From contig NZ_AULH01000010.1 in NCBI RefSeq assembly GCF_000425185.1, positions 1 through 64,000 on the forward strand: a stretch of 64,000 bases of DNA, given 5' to 3'. Position numbers and translations under genes: made by a program. A model generated the notes under the pieces. That model was not told the origin of the DNA and searched no databases. It was given only the letters and a program-made list of their open reading frames with translations. Below, piece by piece: positions 1 through 8,023 of the stretch (within the stretch, counting starts at the first letter, position 1; each line of letters opens with the position of its first letter). The stretch comes from Pleomorphomonas koreensis DSM 23070. Lineage in GTDB: Bacteria; Pseudomonadota; Alphaproteobacteria; Rhizobiales; Pleomorphomonadaceae.

Positions 1-359
1 GCCTCAGCGGCGATAACCACGCCGACGTCAAGATGGTGCTGCTCGACCGGGCGCTGGCCATCGGCCGGGCGCCGGGCACGCCCTTCCTCGCCGACGAGGT
101 GACGATGGCGGGCAAGATGAAGGATGCCCGCCGGCTGTGGCTGCAGGCCGAGCTGCTGAAAGCCTATCTGGTGACCGGCCGGCGCCGGGACGCCGGGGCG
201 CTGGCGACGGCCATCGCCGACGACTATCTCACGCCGAGCGACGACGGCCCCTGGCGCGACTGCTTCGATCTTGCCGGCCGCTTCAACGCGCCGTCGGTGC
301 CGGGCAGCTCGATCTATCATCTGTGGACGGCGGTGGCAGAAATCGCCGCGCCGCGCTGA
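1..359 (+). CDS. AGE-family epimerase/isomerase, C-terminal part
   Basis: The left edge cuts this gene; only about the last 118 codons are present, in the frame that ends at the TGA at 357-359. The visible stretch resembles the C-terminus of N-acylglucosamine 2-epimerase / mannose-6-phosphate-isomerase-like (AGE) proteins, with the block 'ARRLWLQAELLKAYL', an aromatic and acidic segment 'WRDCFDLAGRF', and the terminal 'SSIYHLW', where the family keeps an active-site histidine. AGE enzymes interconvert aldoses and ketoses or epimerise C2. The gene converges on the ABC-ATPase gene with only 5 bases between stop codons, so no separate terminator fits. Substrate cannot be told from this fragment; a role in the neighbouring sugar pathway is inference. 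Confidence 0.75.
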   Translation, partial: LSGDNHADVKMVLLDRALAIGRAPGTPFLADEVTMAGKMKDARRLWLQAELLKAYLVTGRRRDAGALATAIADDYLTPSDDGPWRDCFDLAGRFNAPSVPGSSIYHLWTAVAEIAAPR

Positions 360-364
360 CGGCC

Positions 365-1432
365 TCAGCCGGCGAAGACGTGGCAAGCCTCGGCTGGAAA
401 GCGGCAGGTCACCGGCTCGCCGGCGTGGATGTCCGCGAGATCGCGCGGCTGGCGCATGACCAGCGTGTTGCCGGCAACGTCGATGTGCAACAGCGTGTCG
501 CAGCCGAGGCGCTCGACGACCTGAACGGTGCCGGTGACGCGGTTGTCGGCCGCCATGCCGTCGCCGAACTCGACATGCTCCGGCCGGATGCCGAGCGTGA
601 CGCGGCCCCCGGCGACCGAGGTGACGGCCCGGCGTGAGACGATGTCGCCGCCGCCGGCGAGGCGCAGCAGCAGTTCGCCGTTGGCTCGGCCACGCACCTC
701 GGCGTCGAAGAAGTTCATCGACGGCGAGCCGATGAAGCCGGCGACGAAGCGGTTGGCGGGGTTGTGGTAGAGGTCCATCGGCGCGCCGATCTGCTCGATG
801 CGGCCCTTGTTCATCACCACGATGCGGTCGGCCAGCGTCATCGCCTCCACCTGATCGTGCGTCACGTAGATCATGGTGGCGTCAAGGCTCTGGCGCAGGC
901 GGGCGATCTCGACGCGCATGCCGCCGCGCAGCGCCGCGTCGAGATTGCTGAGCGGCTCGTCGAGCAGGAAGATCCTGGGGTCGCGGGTGATCGCCCGGCC
1001 GATGGCGACGCGCTGCCGCTGGCCGCCGGAGAGTTCGCGTGGCATGCGCGACAGCAGCGCGTCGAGCCGCAGCTTGTCGGCAGCGGCATCCACCTTCTGC
1101 CTGATCTCCTCGGCAGCGCGGCGGGCGATCTTCAGCCCGAAGCCGATGTTCGAGGCGACATTCATGTGCGGGTAGAGGGCATATGACTGGAAGACCATGG
1201 CGACGCCGCGCTCGGGCGGCTCGGCGCCGGTGACGTCCTCGCCGTCGACCAGCACCCGGCCGGACGTTGCCGGTTCGAGGCCAGCGATGATCCTGAGCAG
1301 CGTCGACTTGCCGCATCCCGAGGGACCGACCAGGGCACAGAACTCGCCGTGCTCGATGGTGAGATCGAGCGGCGGGATGATTTCGAGGGCACCAAACGAC
1401 TTGGAGACGGCGTCGAGCGCGAGCTTGGACAT
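365..1432 (-). CDS. Sugar ABC transporter ATPase (UgpC/MalK type)
   Basis: This 355-aa protein is the nucleotide-binding subunit of a carbohydrate ABC importer. Walker A GPSGCGKST is at residues 36-44, the Q-loop in 'MVFQSYALYPHM', the signature 'LSGGQRQRVAIGRA' near 135-148, Walker B 'IFLLDEP' soon after, and the H-loop in 'YVTHDQVEAMTLADRI'. The C-terminal third is an OB-fold regulatory domain of MalK/UgpC type ('FIGSPSMNFFDAEV' and 'GIRPEHVEF'). It is the last gene of the leftward operon and lies 3 bases downstream of the FGGY kinase gene. ATPases of this class often serve several permeases, so its partner could also be the second transporter in the window. Confidence 0.95.
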   Translation of the reverse strand: MSKLALDAVSKSFGALEIIPPLDLTIEHGEFCALVGPSGCGKSTLLRIIAGLEPATSGRVLVDGEDVTGAEPPERGVAMVFQSYALYPHMNVASNIGFGLKIARRAAEEIRQKVDAAADKLRLDALLSRMPRELSGGQRQRVAIGRAITRDPRIFLLDEPLSNLDAALRGGMRVEIARLRQSLDATMIYVTHDQVEAMTLADRIVVMNKGRIEQIGAPMDLYHNPANRFVAGFIGSPSMNFFDAEVRGRANGELLLRLAGGGDIVSRRAVTSVAGGRVTLGIRPEHVEFGDGMAADNRVTGTVQVVERLGCDTLLHIDVAGNTLVMRQPRDLADIHAGEPVTCRFPAEACHVFAG

Positions 1433-1435
1433 GCT

Positions 1436-2851
1436 TCAGCCCTTCCGGTGGCAATGGCCGCCCGCCAGCGCGGCCTCGCGGGCGCGGCGCCAGTCGTCGC
1501 GAAGGACGAGCGATCGGGCGCGGGGAACCTCCGCCGTACCGAGGCAGAGGCGGTTGGCCGGTTGGAGGTGATCGAGCGCGGCGAGCGCCGCGCCGACGGC
1601 GCTGGCCTCGGCGGCCTCGACCAGGCGGCAGTCGGCCGGCAGGAAGGCGGCGAGCGTGGCGACGAGGCCGGGAAGGCGGGTGGCGCCGCCGGACAGCAGG
1701 ATCGTTTCGGTCGGGGCGCCGATCGCCGCCGCCTCGCCGGCGATCGCCGCCAGTTCCTGCGCCAGACCATCGTAGACGGCCCGGGCGATTTCGGCGGGGC
1801 CGCTGTCGACGGTGAGGCCGGCGAGGAGGCCGGACAGACCGTGATCGGGATGCGGTGCGCCGGCGCCGGCCAGATAGGGCACGAACAGCGCCCGGCCCTC
1901 GCCGATCGGTTGATTGGCGGCGGCGGCGTCCAGCTCGGCCGCCGAGCGGCCGGTGAGGGTCTGGAGCCAGCGCAGCGTGGCGCCGAAGGCCGGTACCGTG
2001 CCGATCACCTGGTAATTGGTGTCGAAACCGGTCGGGAACAGGTGGAAGGCGCCGTCCCAGCTCGCCGGCAGCGCCGTCTTCGGCAGCGGAATCGACAGCA
2101 CGCCGGATGTGCCGAGCGACAGCGAGGCGACGCCGGGGCTGAGGGCGCCGATGGCGCGGGCCGCCGCTGCCTGGTCGCCGACGCCGACCACCAGCGGGAT
2201 GCCGCGCCAGTGTCCAGCCGCTTCGCTGGCCGCCACCGGTTTCGGCAGGGCCGCCGCCGGCAGGCCGGCCTGAGCGAGGATGTCCTGATGCCAGCGATCG
2301 GCGAAGGGATCGAACACCTGCAGGCCGGTCGCCTCGTTGCGATCGATGACGAAGGGTGCCGACGGATCGAGCGCGGCGCGGACATAGTCCTTGGCACAAT
2401 AGAGGCGGGCCGTTCGCGACGCGAGACCCGGATCAAGCCGCCGCGCCCACAGCCACTTGGCCAGCGTGAAATCGGGCAGCGGGATATTGCCGCTGTCCGC
2501 GGCGAAGCGGCCGGGATAGGCGGCGACGAAGGCGTCGAGGTCGGGCGCGCCGTCCATGTCGAGCCAGAGCCGGACGGGAGCGGCCAGGGCACCGTCGGCG
2601 GCGACGGCGACCAGCGCGTGCATCTGCCCGGTGAAGCCGATGGCGGCGATGGTCTCGCCCTCTGCGAGTTCGGCGAGCGCGTCCTCGGCGAGTCGCGCCC
2701 ACAGCTTGGGATCGCGGGTCGGTGCCCCGTCCCCGGCATAGGGCTTCGAGACCGCCGCCTCGACCGCGACGCTCTGGTCCGCCCGCAGGCGCACCGCCTT
2801 CACCGAGGATGTTCCGATGTCGATGCCGATCAGTTTCATCGCGGGGCTCAT
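1436..2851 (-). CDS. FGGY-family carbohydrate kinase, xylulokinase-like
   Basis: This 471-aa kinase of the FGGY family would phosphorylate an imported or isomerised ketose. The N-terminal phosphate loop 'IGIDIGTSSVKAV' starts near residue 8, 'GFTGQMHALV' (residues 72-81) corresponds to the xylulokinase substrate-binding segment, and Asp226 in 'VVGVGDQ' is the expected catalytic base. The glycine-rich ATP segment 'ILLSGGATRLPGLV' follows in the C-terminal lobe. Length fits xylulokinase. Its ATG overlaps the stop of the upstream permease gene (ATGA), so the two are likely translationally coupled. Substrate is uncertain: the usual LWND-type motif is replaced by 'LWLDMDGAPDLDAF', and the split transketolase upstream points to a keto-pentose or related ketose. 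Confidence 0.85.
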   Translation of the reverse strand: MSPAMKLIGIDIGTSSVKAVRLRADQSVAVEAAVSKPYAGDGAPTRDPKLWARLAEDALAELAEGETIAAIGFTGQMHALVAVAADGALAAPVRLWLDMDGAPDLDAFVAAYPGRFAADSGNIPLPDFTLAKWLWARRLDPGLASRTARLYCAKDYVRAALDPSAPFVIDRNEATGLQVFDPFADRWHQDILAQAGLPAAALPKPVAASEAAGHWRGIPLVVGVGDQAAAARAIGALSPGVASLSLGTSGVLSIPLPKTALPASWDGAFHLFPTGFDTNYQVIGTVPAFGATLRWLQTLTGRSAAELDAAAANQPIGEGRALFVPYLAGAGAPHPDHGLSGLLAGLTVDSGPAEIARAVYDGLAQELAAIAGEAAAIGAPTETILLSGGATRLPGLVATLAAFLPADCRLVEAAEASAVGAALAALDHLQPANRLCLGTAEVPRARSLVLRDDWRRAREAALAGGHCHRKG

Positions 2852-3675
2852 CCTTTCACGGCGCCGGCCAGCAGGCCGCGGACGAAGGCGCGCTGCACCA
2901 CCACGTAGAGCAGGATCAGCGGCAGGGCGATCAGGGTCAGCACCGCGAACAGGGCGCCGGGGTTGGCCATGTAGAGGCCGGAATACTGCATCGGTACGAT
3001 GGTCAGCGTCTTCACCTCGTCGCGGGTCAGGATGATCAGCGCCAGGAAGAACTCATTCCAGGTGGTGATGAACTGCCAGATGCCGACGAACACCAGCGCC
3101 GGGCGGACCAGCGGTAGGGCGACGTGCCAGTAGGTCTGCCAGGCGTTGCAGCCGTCGACCCGCGCCGCCTCGAACAGTTCCTTGGGCGAATCCTCCATGA
3201 AGGCCTTCAGCACGACCACCGCGAACGGCACCCCGAGCGCCGCGTAAGGGAAGATCAGGCCGGCGTAGGTGTTCACCCAGCCGAAGGTCTTGAGCAGGAT
3301 GGCGAGCGGCAGCACCAGCGAGGCGAGCGGTACCATCAGCGTGGTGAGCAGCGTTGCGTAGAGCGTCAGCGAGCCGCGCAGGTTCAGCACGGCGCAGGCG
3401 AAGGCGAACAGCGAGGAGAAGGCGACCACCAGCGCCACCGTCGACAGCGTGACGATCAGGCTGTTGAGGAAGAAACTGGTCAGCGGGTTGTCGCGGATGA
3501 CGGTGACGAAGTTGTCGAAGGTCAGCGGCCAGACGAACAGCGTGGCGTCGAAGGCCTGGGCGGGCGTCCGGAGGCCGATCGACAGCATGTAGACCTCGGG
3601 GATCATCCAGATGGCCAGCAGCAGGAACAGCGCGGCGTGGATGACGATGCGGCTGACGGCGGGACGGCGGCGCAT
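2848..3675 (-). CDS. Carbohydrate ABC transporter permease (MalG type)
   Basis: This 275-aa inner-membrane permease has about six hydrophobic segments and the binding-protein-dependent transport loop 'EAARVDGCNAWQTYWHVALPLVRPA' region near residues 185-210 (shown in part: EAARVDGCN). The C-terminus 'QRAFVRGLLAGAVKG' is typical of MalG-class subunits. The start was placed at the ATG at 3675, because it gives the usual short basic N-terminus 'MRRRPAVSRIVIHAALFLL' and overlaps the upstream stop (TGATG). A longer frame upstream exists but runs through the other permease gene and is not believed. It pairs with the MalF-type permease immediately upstream. Confidence 0.93.
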   Translation of the reverse strand: MRRRPAVSRIVIHAALFLLLAIWMIPEVYMLSIGLRTPAQAFDATLFVWPLTFDNFVTVIRDNPLTSFFLNSLIVTLSTVALVVAFSSLFAFACAVLNLRGSLTLYATLLTTLMVPLASLVLPLAILLKTFGWVNTYAGLIFPYAALGVPFAVVVLKAFMEDSPKELFEAARVDGCNAWQTYWHVALPLVRPALVFVGIWQFITTWNEFFLALIILTRDEVKTLTIVPMQYSGLYMANPGALFAVLTLIALPLILLYVVVQRAFVRGLLAGAVKG

Positions 3676-4628
3676 CAGGCGTCCTCCCTCTTGCGCCCCG
3701 ATGGGGAGAGGTCGGCGCCGAGATAGATGATCTGGACGATCGACAGGACCAGCGCCAGCAGCAGCACGATCACCGAGATGGTGGCGCCGCGACCGGTGTC
3801 GCCGAGTACGAAGGAGGTGCGGAACACATAGGTGCCGAACACTTCCGAGGCGTGGTTGGGGCCGCCGCCGGTCATCAGCTGGACGATCGGGAAGGTCTGC
3901 AGGGTGCCGATGATGCCGAGCATCAGCAGGGATTTGGTCACCGGCGTCAGCATCGGCACGATGACGCTCCAGGCGAGGCGCAGGCCGCGCGCGCCGTCGA
4001 CGCGCGCGGCGTCGAGAACCTCGGTCGGCAGGTTGGCGATGCCGGCGACGTACATCAGCATGGAGAAGCCGGTCCATTGCCAGATGTTGACGATGATCAG
4101 CGCGTAGATTGCCGTCGACGGATCGCCGATCGGCGACGACGCCATCTCGATGCCGAACAGCCCGAGATATTCCTGGGCGATGCCGTAGTAGGGCGCATAG
4201 ATCTGCACCCAGACCAGGCTGATGACCGACACCGAGGTCACCACGGGCAGGAAGAACATGGTGCGGAAGAAGCCGCGCCAGGCATCGGTGTGGCGCTCGA
4301 TGAAATAGGCGACGGTGCCGCCGATGATCATCTGCACGGGAATGGTGATCAGCGCCCAGACGGTCATGTTGCGAACGACGATCCAGAACACCGGATCGGC
4401 CAGCACCGAGAGATAGGTGTCGAGCCCGACAAAGGTGTTGGCGCCGCCGCGGTCCTCGCTGAACAGGCTTTCGCCCAGCACCCAGACGATCGGGTAGGCG
4501 ATGAAGACGACGAACAGCGCGACGGCCGGCAGCAGGAACAGGTAGGTCGAGGGGCCGGCGAAGCGGCGGTAGTGCCGCGCCGCCGGTCCTGACGATCCCG
4601 AAACGCTCCCCGATGCGGTCACTGACAT
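3675..4628 (-). CDS. Carbohydrate ABC transporter permease (MalF type)
   Basis: This 317-aa permease of a sugar ABC importer has about six transmembrane segments. Its EAA-loop reads 'LDAARVDGARGLRLAWSVI', followed by the MalF-class 'LMTGGGPNHASEVFGTYVFR' segment. The start at 4628 gives 'MSVTASGSVSGSSGP' ahead of the first membrane helix 'YLFLLPAVALFVVF'; the open frame continues upstream for 57 codons, but that part is arginine- and proline-rich and covers stem-loops, so it is left out. It is separated from the solute-binding protein gene by 197 bases of structured spacer and overlaps the next permease by one base. Confidence 0.93.
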   Translation of the reverse strand: MSVTASGSVSGSSGPAARHYRRFAGPSTYLFLLPAVALFVVFIAYPIVWVLGESLFSEDRGGANTFVGLDTYLSVLADPVFWIVVRNMTVWALITIPVQMIIGGTVAYFIERHTDAWRGFFRTMFFLPVVTSVSVISLVWVQIYAPYYGIAQEYLGLFGIEMASSPIGDPSTAIYALIIVNIWQWTGFSMLMYVAGIANLPTEVLDAARVDGARGLRLAWSVIVPMLTPVTKSLLMLGIIGTLQTFPIVQLMTGGGPNHASEVFGTYVFRTSFVLGDTGRGATISVIVLLLALVLSIVQIIYLGADLSPSGRKREDA

Positions 4629-4825
4629 GGCTTCCCCCAACAGGGCTCGATATCCGGGGCGGGCAGGCGGACTGCGAAAGAAGATACTATGCCGGCCAAG
4701 GATTGTCCGCGCCGGCACGGATGGCTTTCGATCGGCCGGGTGCGGCTCCCGATTCCGAGGCACCCGCTTTGGCCGGGCCTGAACGCCCGGCCGCGGCAAG
4801 CGCCCCGGAGCGGGGAGGAGGCCCG
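4629..4825 (-). other. Structured spacer between solute-binding protein and permease genes
   Basis: No gene is seen in this 197-base spacer. It holds at least two inverted repeats: GGGTGC (4738-4743) pairs with GCACCC (4760-4765), and GGCCGGGC (4771-4778) pairs with GCCCGGCC (4785-4792) around a 6-base loop. There is no T-run, so these read as mRNA-processing or stabilising stem-loops rather than a full terminator. A similar layout recurs in the other two sugar operons of the window. Confidence 0.55.
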
Positions 4826-6109
4826 TTACTTGCCGAGCGCCTTGTCGGTCGCCGCCTGGACGGCCTGCAACGCCGCCTCCGGCTCGACGCTGCCGGCGGC
4901 AACGCCGGCCAGCGCGTTGTCGAGCGCCTCGGCGATGGCCGGGATGGCGAAGCGCTGGTTCTCGGCCTTGGGCAGATCTTCCATGAAGCGCTTGTAGAGG
5001 TCCTTGACGTGATCGGACACGTCGCCCTGCGGTTCATGGCCGGCGAAGGCCGGCAGATCGTTGAGGTCGTTCAGCGCTTCCTGCAGCGCCTCGCCGTTGG
5101 TGAGCGAGGCGAGGAAGGTCCAGGCTTCCGGGTTCTTGGCGCCGTTCTTGGTCAGGCCGTAGCCGATGTCGACGCCGCCGACCGGCGGACTGGCCGTCTT
5201 GGCGCCGGGAACCGGCGGCAGGTAGAAGAAGTCGAAGCCGTCCATGTTCTGGACATACTCCGACAGCGGCGGCGGGAACTTGCTTTCCTGCATCCACCAG
5301 GAGCCGAGCGCCATCATGCCGACCTTGCCTTGCGCGAACAACTGGGCGCCGGTCGGATAGGCGTGGGCGCCAAGCGCGCCCTTCTGGAAGATGCCGTCGT
5401 CGAACAGCGCCTTCCAGGCCTTCATCGCCGAGACGAGTTCGGGCGAGGTCCACGGCGCCTCGCCGGCCTGGGCCTTGTCGGTGAGGCCGGGCGCGAACTG
5501 GCCGGCCAGCATCAGGAAGACATTCTCGTTCTGCCAGCCGTCGGCGGCGCCCTGGAACAGCGGCAGGTAGCCTTCGTCGCTGAGCTTCTTGGCTGCGGCC
5601 TTCAGTTCGTCATAGGTCTTGGGCGCGGCGATGCCCAGTTTCTCGAAGGCCTTGCGGTTGTACCAGATGCAGAGGACCTGCGATTCCTGGGGGATGATGT
5701 AGTAGTTGGTGTCGCCCGCCGGGTTGCCCATCAGCATCTGCCGGCGGTTGACGGGAAACACCTTCTCGGCCCAGTCGGCGCCCCACTCCTTGGCCGCCAG
5801 TTCGTTGACCGGCGTCAGATCGTTGCGATACTGCTGGGTCAGCGAGCCGGGTTGCAGGCCGATGACGTCCGGCAGGCTGTCGGAGGCGGCGGCGGCCTTC
5901 AGCGCGGTAATGTATTCCGGCGAGTAGTTGTAATAGGTGTAGGTCACCTTGACGCCGGGATGCGCCTTCTCGAAGGCGGCGATCGACTTCTGCATGGTGC
6001 TCTGGATGAACCAGGACCAGACCGTCACCTGTTTGTCGGCGGCCAGCGTGGCAGTCGACAGGATGCTGGCGCTCAAAAGCGTCGCGCCCAATACCAGCAC
6101 TTTTTTCAT
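4826..6109 (-). CDS. Extracellular sugar-binding protein (ABC family 1)
   Basis: This 427-aa periplasmic solute-binding protein has a clear Sec signal peptide, 'MKKVLVLGATLLSASILSTATLAADKQ', cleaved probably after ALA near residue 23. The mature part follows the MalE/UgpB-type plan: 'VTVWSWFIQSTMQKSIAAFEK', a central 'KVGMMALGSWWMQES' that matches the conserved G-x-W segment, and 'GVDIGYGLTKNGAKNPEAW' near the C-terminal lobe. An AGGAG-like site (GGAGCAAGACC before ATG) supports the start. It lies upstream of the two permeases and downstream of the split transketolase, so it probably delivers the sugar metabolised by this operon. Confidence 0.93.
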   Translation of the reverse strand: MKKVLVLGATLLSASILSTATLAADKQVTVWSWFIQSTMQKSIAAFEKAHPGVKVTYTYYNYSPEYITALKAAAASDSLPDVIGLQPGSLTQQYRNDLTPVNELAAKEWGADWAEKVFPVNRRQMLMGNPAGDTNYYIIPQESQVLCIWYNRKAFEKLGIAAPKTYDELKAAAKKLSDEGYLPLFQGAADGWQNENVFLMLAGQFAPGLTDKAQAGEAPWTSPELVSAMKAWKALFDDGIFQKGALGAHAYPTGAQLFAQGKVGMMALGSWWMQESKFPPPLSEYVQNMDGFDFFYLPPVPGAKTASPPVGGVDIGYGLTKNGAKNPEAWTFLASLTNGEALQEALNDLNDLPAFAGHEPQGDVSDHVKDLYKRFMEDLPKAENQRFAIPAIAEALDNALAGVAAGSVEPEAALQAVQAATDKALGK

Positions 6110-6221
6110 GGTCTTGCTCCTCCCAAGATGCGCGGAATCGTCGGCCGCGCGCCGGTTTCTTCATCAGGCGATGTGACGTCTCTCCTCTGACGTGGAACAG
6201 GCCGGCCTCGGGGTGCTCCTC

Positions 6222-7193
6222 TCACCCCCTGGCGGCGGCCCTCAGCCTTTCCCGAAGCGGTGCACCGGCGAGGCCGAAGGCTTCGAGCAGGGCGTCGGGG
6301 TGACCGGACTCGCCGAAGCGGTCGGGAACGCCGATGCGTTCGATGCGATGGGCGATGCCGGCGCCGTCGAGCAGGGCCGACAGGCCGTCCGCAAGACCGC
6401 CGTGGATCGAGTGCTCCTCGACGACGGCGATCGGCTTGCCGGCGAGCTTCCTCGCCTCGTCGGCGATTTCCGCGCCGAGCGGCTTCAGCCGGGTGATGCC
6501 GAGGAGGCGGATGCCGATGCCCTCATCCTTCAGGGCGGCGGCGGCCTCGACCACCTTGGCGGCCAGCGTCGAGGTGGTGAGGACCAGGAGGTCATCGCCC
6601 TCGGCGAGCACCCGGCAGGCGGCGGCGCGCTCGGTTGCCGAGGCGACCGGCGGCGTCAGCAGCGGCGAGGGGAAGCGCGACAGGCGGACGTAGGTCGGGC
6701 CCTCGATGTCGGCCACCTCGTTCATGACGCGGGCAAGGTCGTTGCCGTCGATCGGCGCGTAGCAGCGGATGCCGGGGATCGCCTGCATGATGCCGAGATC
6801 CTCGACCGCCTGCTGTGTCGCCCCGTCCTCGCCGAGGTTGATGCCGCCGTGGAAGCCGAAGAACTTGACGTTGAGCTGCGGGTAGGCGACCGAGATGGCG
6901 ATCTGGTCGCAGGCCCGGCGCGTCAGGAAGGACGCGAAGGTGTTGACGAACGGGATGTAGCCGGCGATCGCGAAGCCGGCGGCGGCGCCGACCATGTTCT
7001 GCTCGGCGATGCCGAAGTTGTAGTGGCGATCCGGATAGGTCTTGCCGAACTTCATCGTCCGGGTGGAGCTGGCGAGATCGGCGTCCAGCATGACGATGCG
7101 GGGATCGCGGGCGCCGAGCGCCATGATGGCATCGCCGAAGACGTCGCGCAGCGAGACGTACCCTTCGGGAGCGCTGGTAGGGGTCGCAGCCAT
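6222..7193 (-). CDS. Transketolase, C-terminal subunit
   Basis: This 323-aa protein matches the second half of transketolase (pyrimidine-binding and C-terminal domains). It carries 'RIVMLDADLASSTRTMKFG', 'NFGIAEQNMVGAAAGFA' with the glutamate that activates thiamine diphosphate, and 'FASFLTRRACDQI' in the pyrimidine domain. The C-terminal domain includes 'TSTLAAKVVEAA' and 'VVEEHSIHGGLADGLSALL'. Its ATG shares a base with the stop of the N-terminal subunit gene (TGATG), as expected for two chains that must assemble together. Split transketolases transfer two-carbon ketol units, and in sugar operons they often act on non-standard ketose phosphates; which one is used here is not visible. Confidence 0.92.
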   Translation of the reverse strand: MAATPTSAPEGYVSLRDVFGDAIMALGARDPRIVMLDADLASSTRTMKFGKTYPDRHYNFGIAEQNMVGAAAGFAIAGYIPFVNTFASFLTRRACDQIAISVAYPQLNVKFFGFHGGINLGEDGATQQAVEDLGIMQAIPGIRCYAPIDGNDLARVMNEVADIEGPTYVRLSRFPSPLLTPPVASATERAAACRVLAEGDDLLVLTTSTLAAKVVEAAAALKDEGIGIRLLGITRLKPLGAEIADEARKLAGKPIAVVEEHSIHGGLADGLSALLDGAGIAHRIERIGVPDRFGESGHPDALLEAFGLAGAPLRERLRAAARG

Positions 7194-8023
7194 CAGCCCA
7201 TAACCTCCTCAAGACCGGCCTTCAGTTGCTCGTTGCTGATCGTGTGGCTGTGCCAGTCCGCCCGATCAGCCATGAAGGAGACGCCCGCGCCCTTGGTGGT
7301 GCGGGCGATCAGGAAGCGCGGCCGGTCGCCCGGCGCCTCCGACGATGCCCAGTCGACGGCGTCGACCACTTCGGCCATGCTCTGGCCGTCGAACTCGCGG
7401 ACCGCCCAGCCGAAGGCCTCGAGCTTCGGCGCATAGGGGCGAAGCTCCAGCACCTCCTCGATGCGGCCGTCGTTCTGAATGCCGTTGGCGTCGAGGACGG
7501 CCACCAGCCGGTCGACCTTGTGGGCGCCGGCATAGGCGATGGCTTCCCAGATCTGGCCGGAGTTGAGTTCGCCGTCGCCGAGGATGGCGTAGGAATAGAA
7601 GGGCTCGCTGCGGAGCTTCAGGGCAAGCGCGATGCCGAGGCTGACCGAGAGGCCCTGCCCGAGCGAGCCGGTGGACATCTCGACCTCCGGCAGCCGGGTG
7701 CGGTCCGGATGGCCCTGCAAACGGCTGCCGAGCTGGCGCAGCGTGCGAAGCTCGGCCTCGGGGATCATGCCGACTTCGGCGAAGGTGGCGTAGAGGGCGG
7801 GGGCGGCATGGCCCTTGGACAGGATCACGTGGTCGCGGGCATTGCGGCCGAACCAGCCGGCGCCGGCGCCGGCGCGGTGGGCGAACAGCGCCGCCAGGAT
7901 CTCGACGCAGGACAGACTACCGCCGGGATGGCCGGAACCGGCCGCGTTGATCTCGGTCAGGATATGCGCCCTTATGCGTCGCGCCGACGCTTCAAGTTTC
8001 TCGATGTCCTTCGGATCGATCAC
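7193..8023 (-). CDS. Transketolase, N-terminal subunit
   Basis: This 276-aa protein matches the thiamine-diphosphate-binding half of transketolase. Diagnostic segments are 'GSGHPGGSLSCVEILAALF', 'LSKGHAAPALYATFAEVG', 'MSTGSLGQGLSVSLGIALA' and the cofactor motif 'LGDGELNSGQIWEAIAYA'. I place the start at the GTG at 8023: an AGGGAG site (8032-8037) lies 8 bases upstream and the protein then begins in register with 'IDPKDIEKLEASARRIRAHIL'. The open frame continues upstream, but this is inside the rpiR-like gene. Start and ribosome site both lie within the end of that gene, so translation of the two may be coupled. Confidence 0.9.
   Translation of the reverse strand: MIDPKDIEKLEASARRIRAHILTEINAAGSGHPGGSLSCVEILAALFAHRAGAGAGWFGRNARDHVILSKGHAAPALYATFAEVGMIPEAELRTLRQLGSRLQGHPDRTRLPEVEMSTGSLGQGLSVSLGIALALKLRSEPFYSYAILGDGELNSGQIWEAIAYAGAHKVDRLVAVLDANGIQNDGRIEEVLELRPYAPKLEAFGWAVREFDGQSMAEVVDAVDWASSEAPGDRPRFLIARTTKGAGVSFMADRADWHSHTISNEQLKAGLEEVMG

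Noticed and set aside
2848-4077. Longer version of the MalG-type permease with 134 extra N-terminal residues
   Set aside because: The extra part lies inside the other permease gene, is arginine-rich and has no membrane segment; ATG 3675 with the TGATG overlap is natural.
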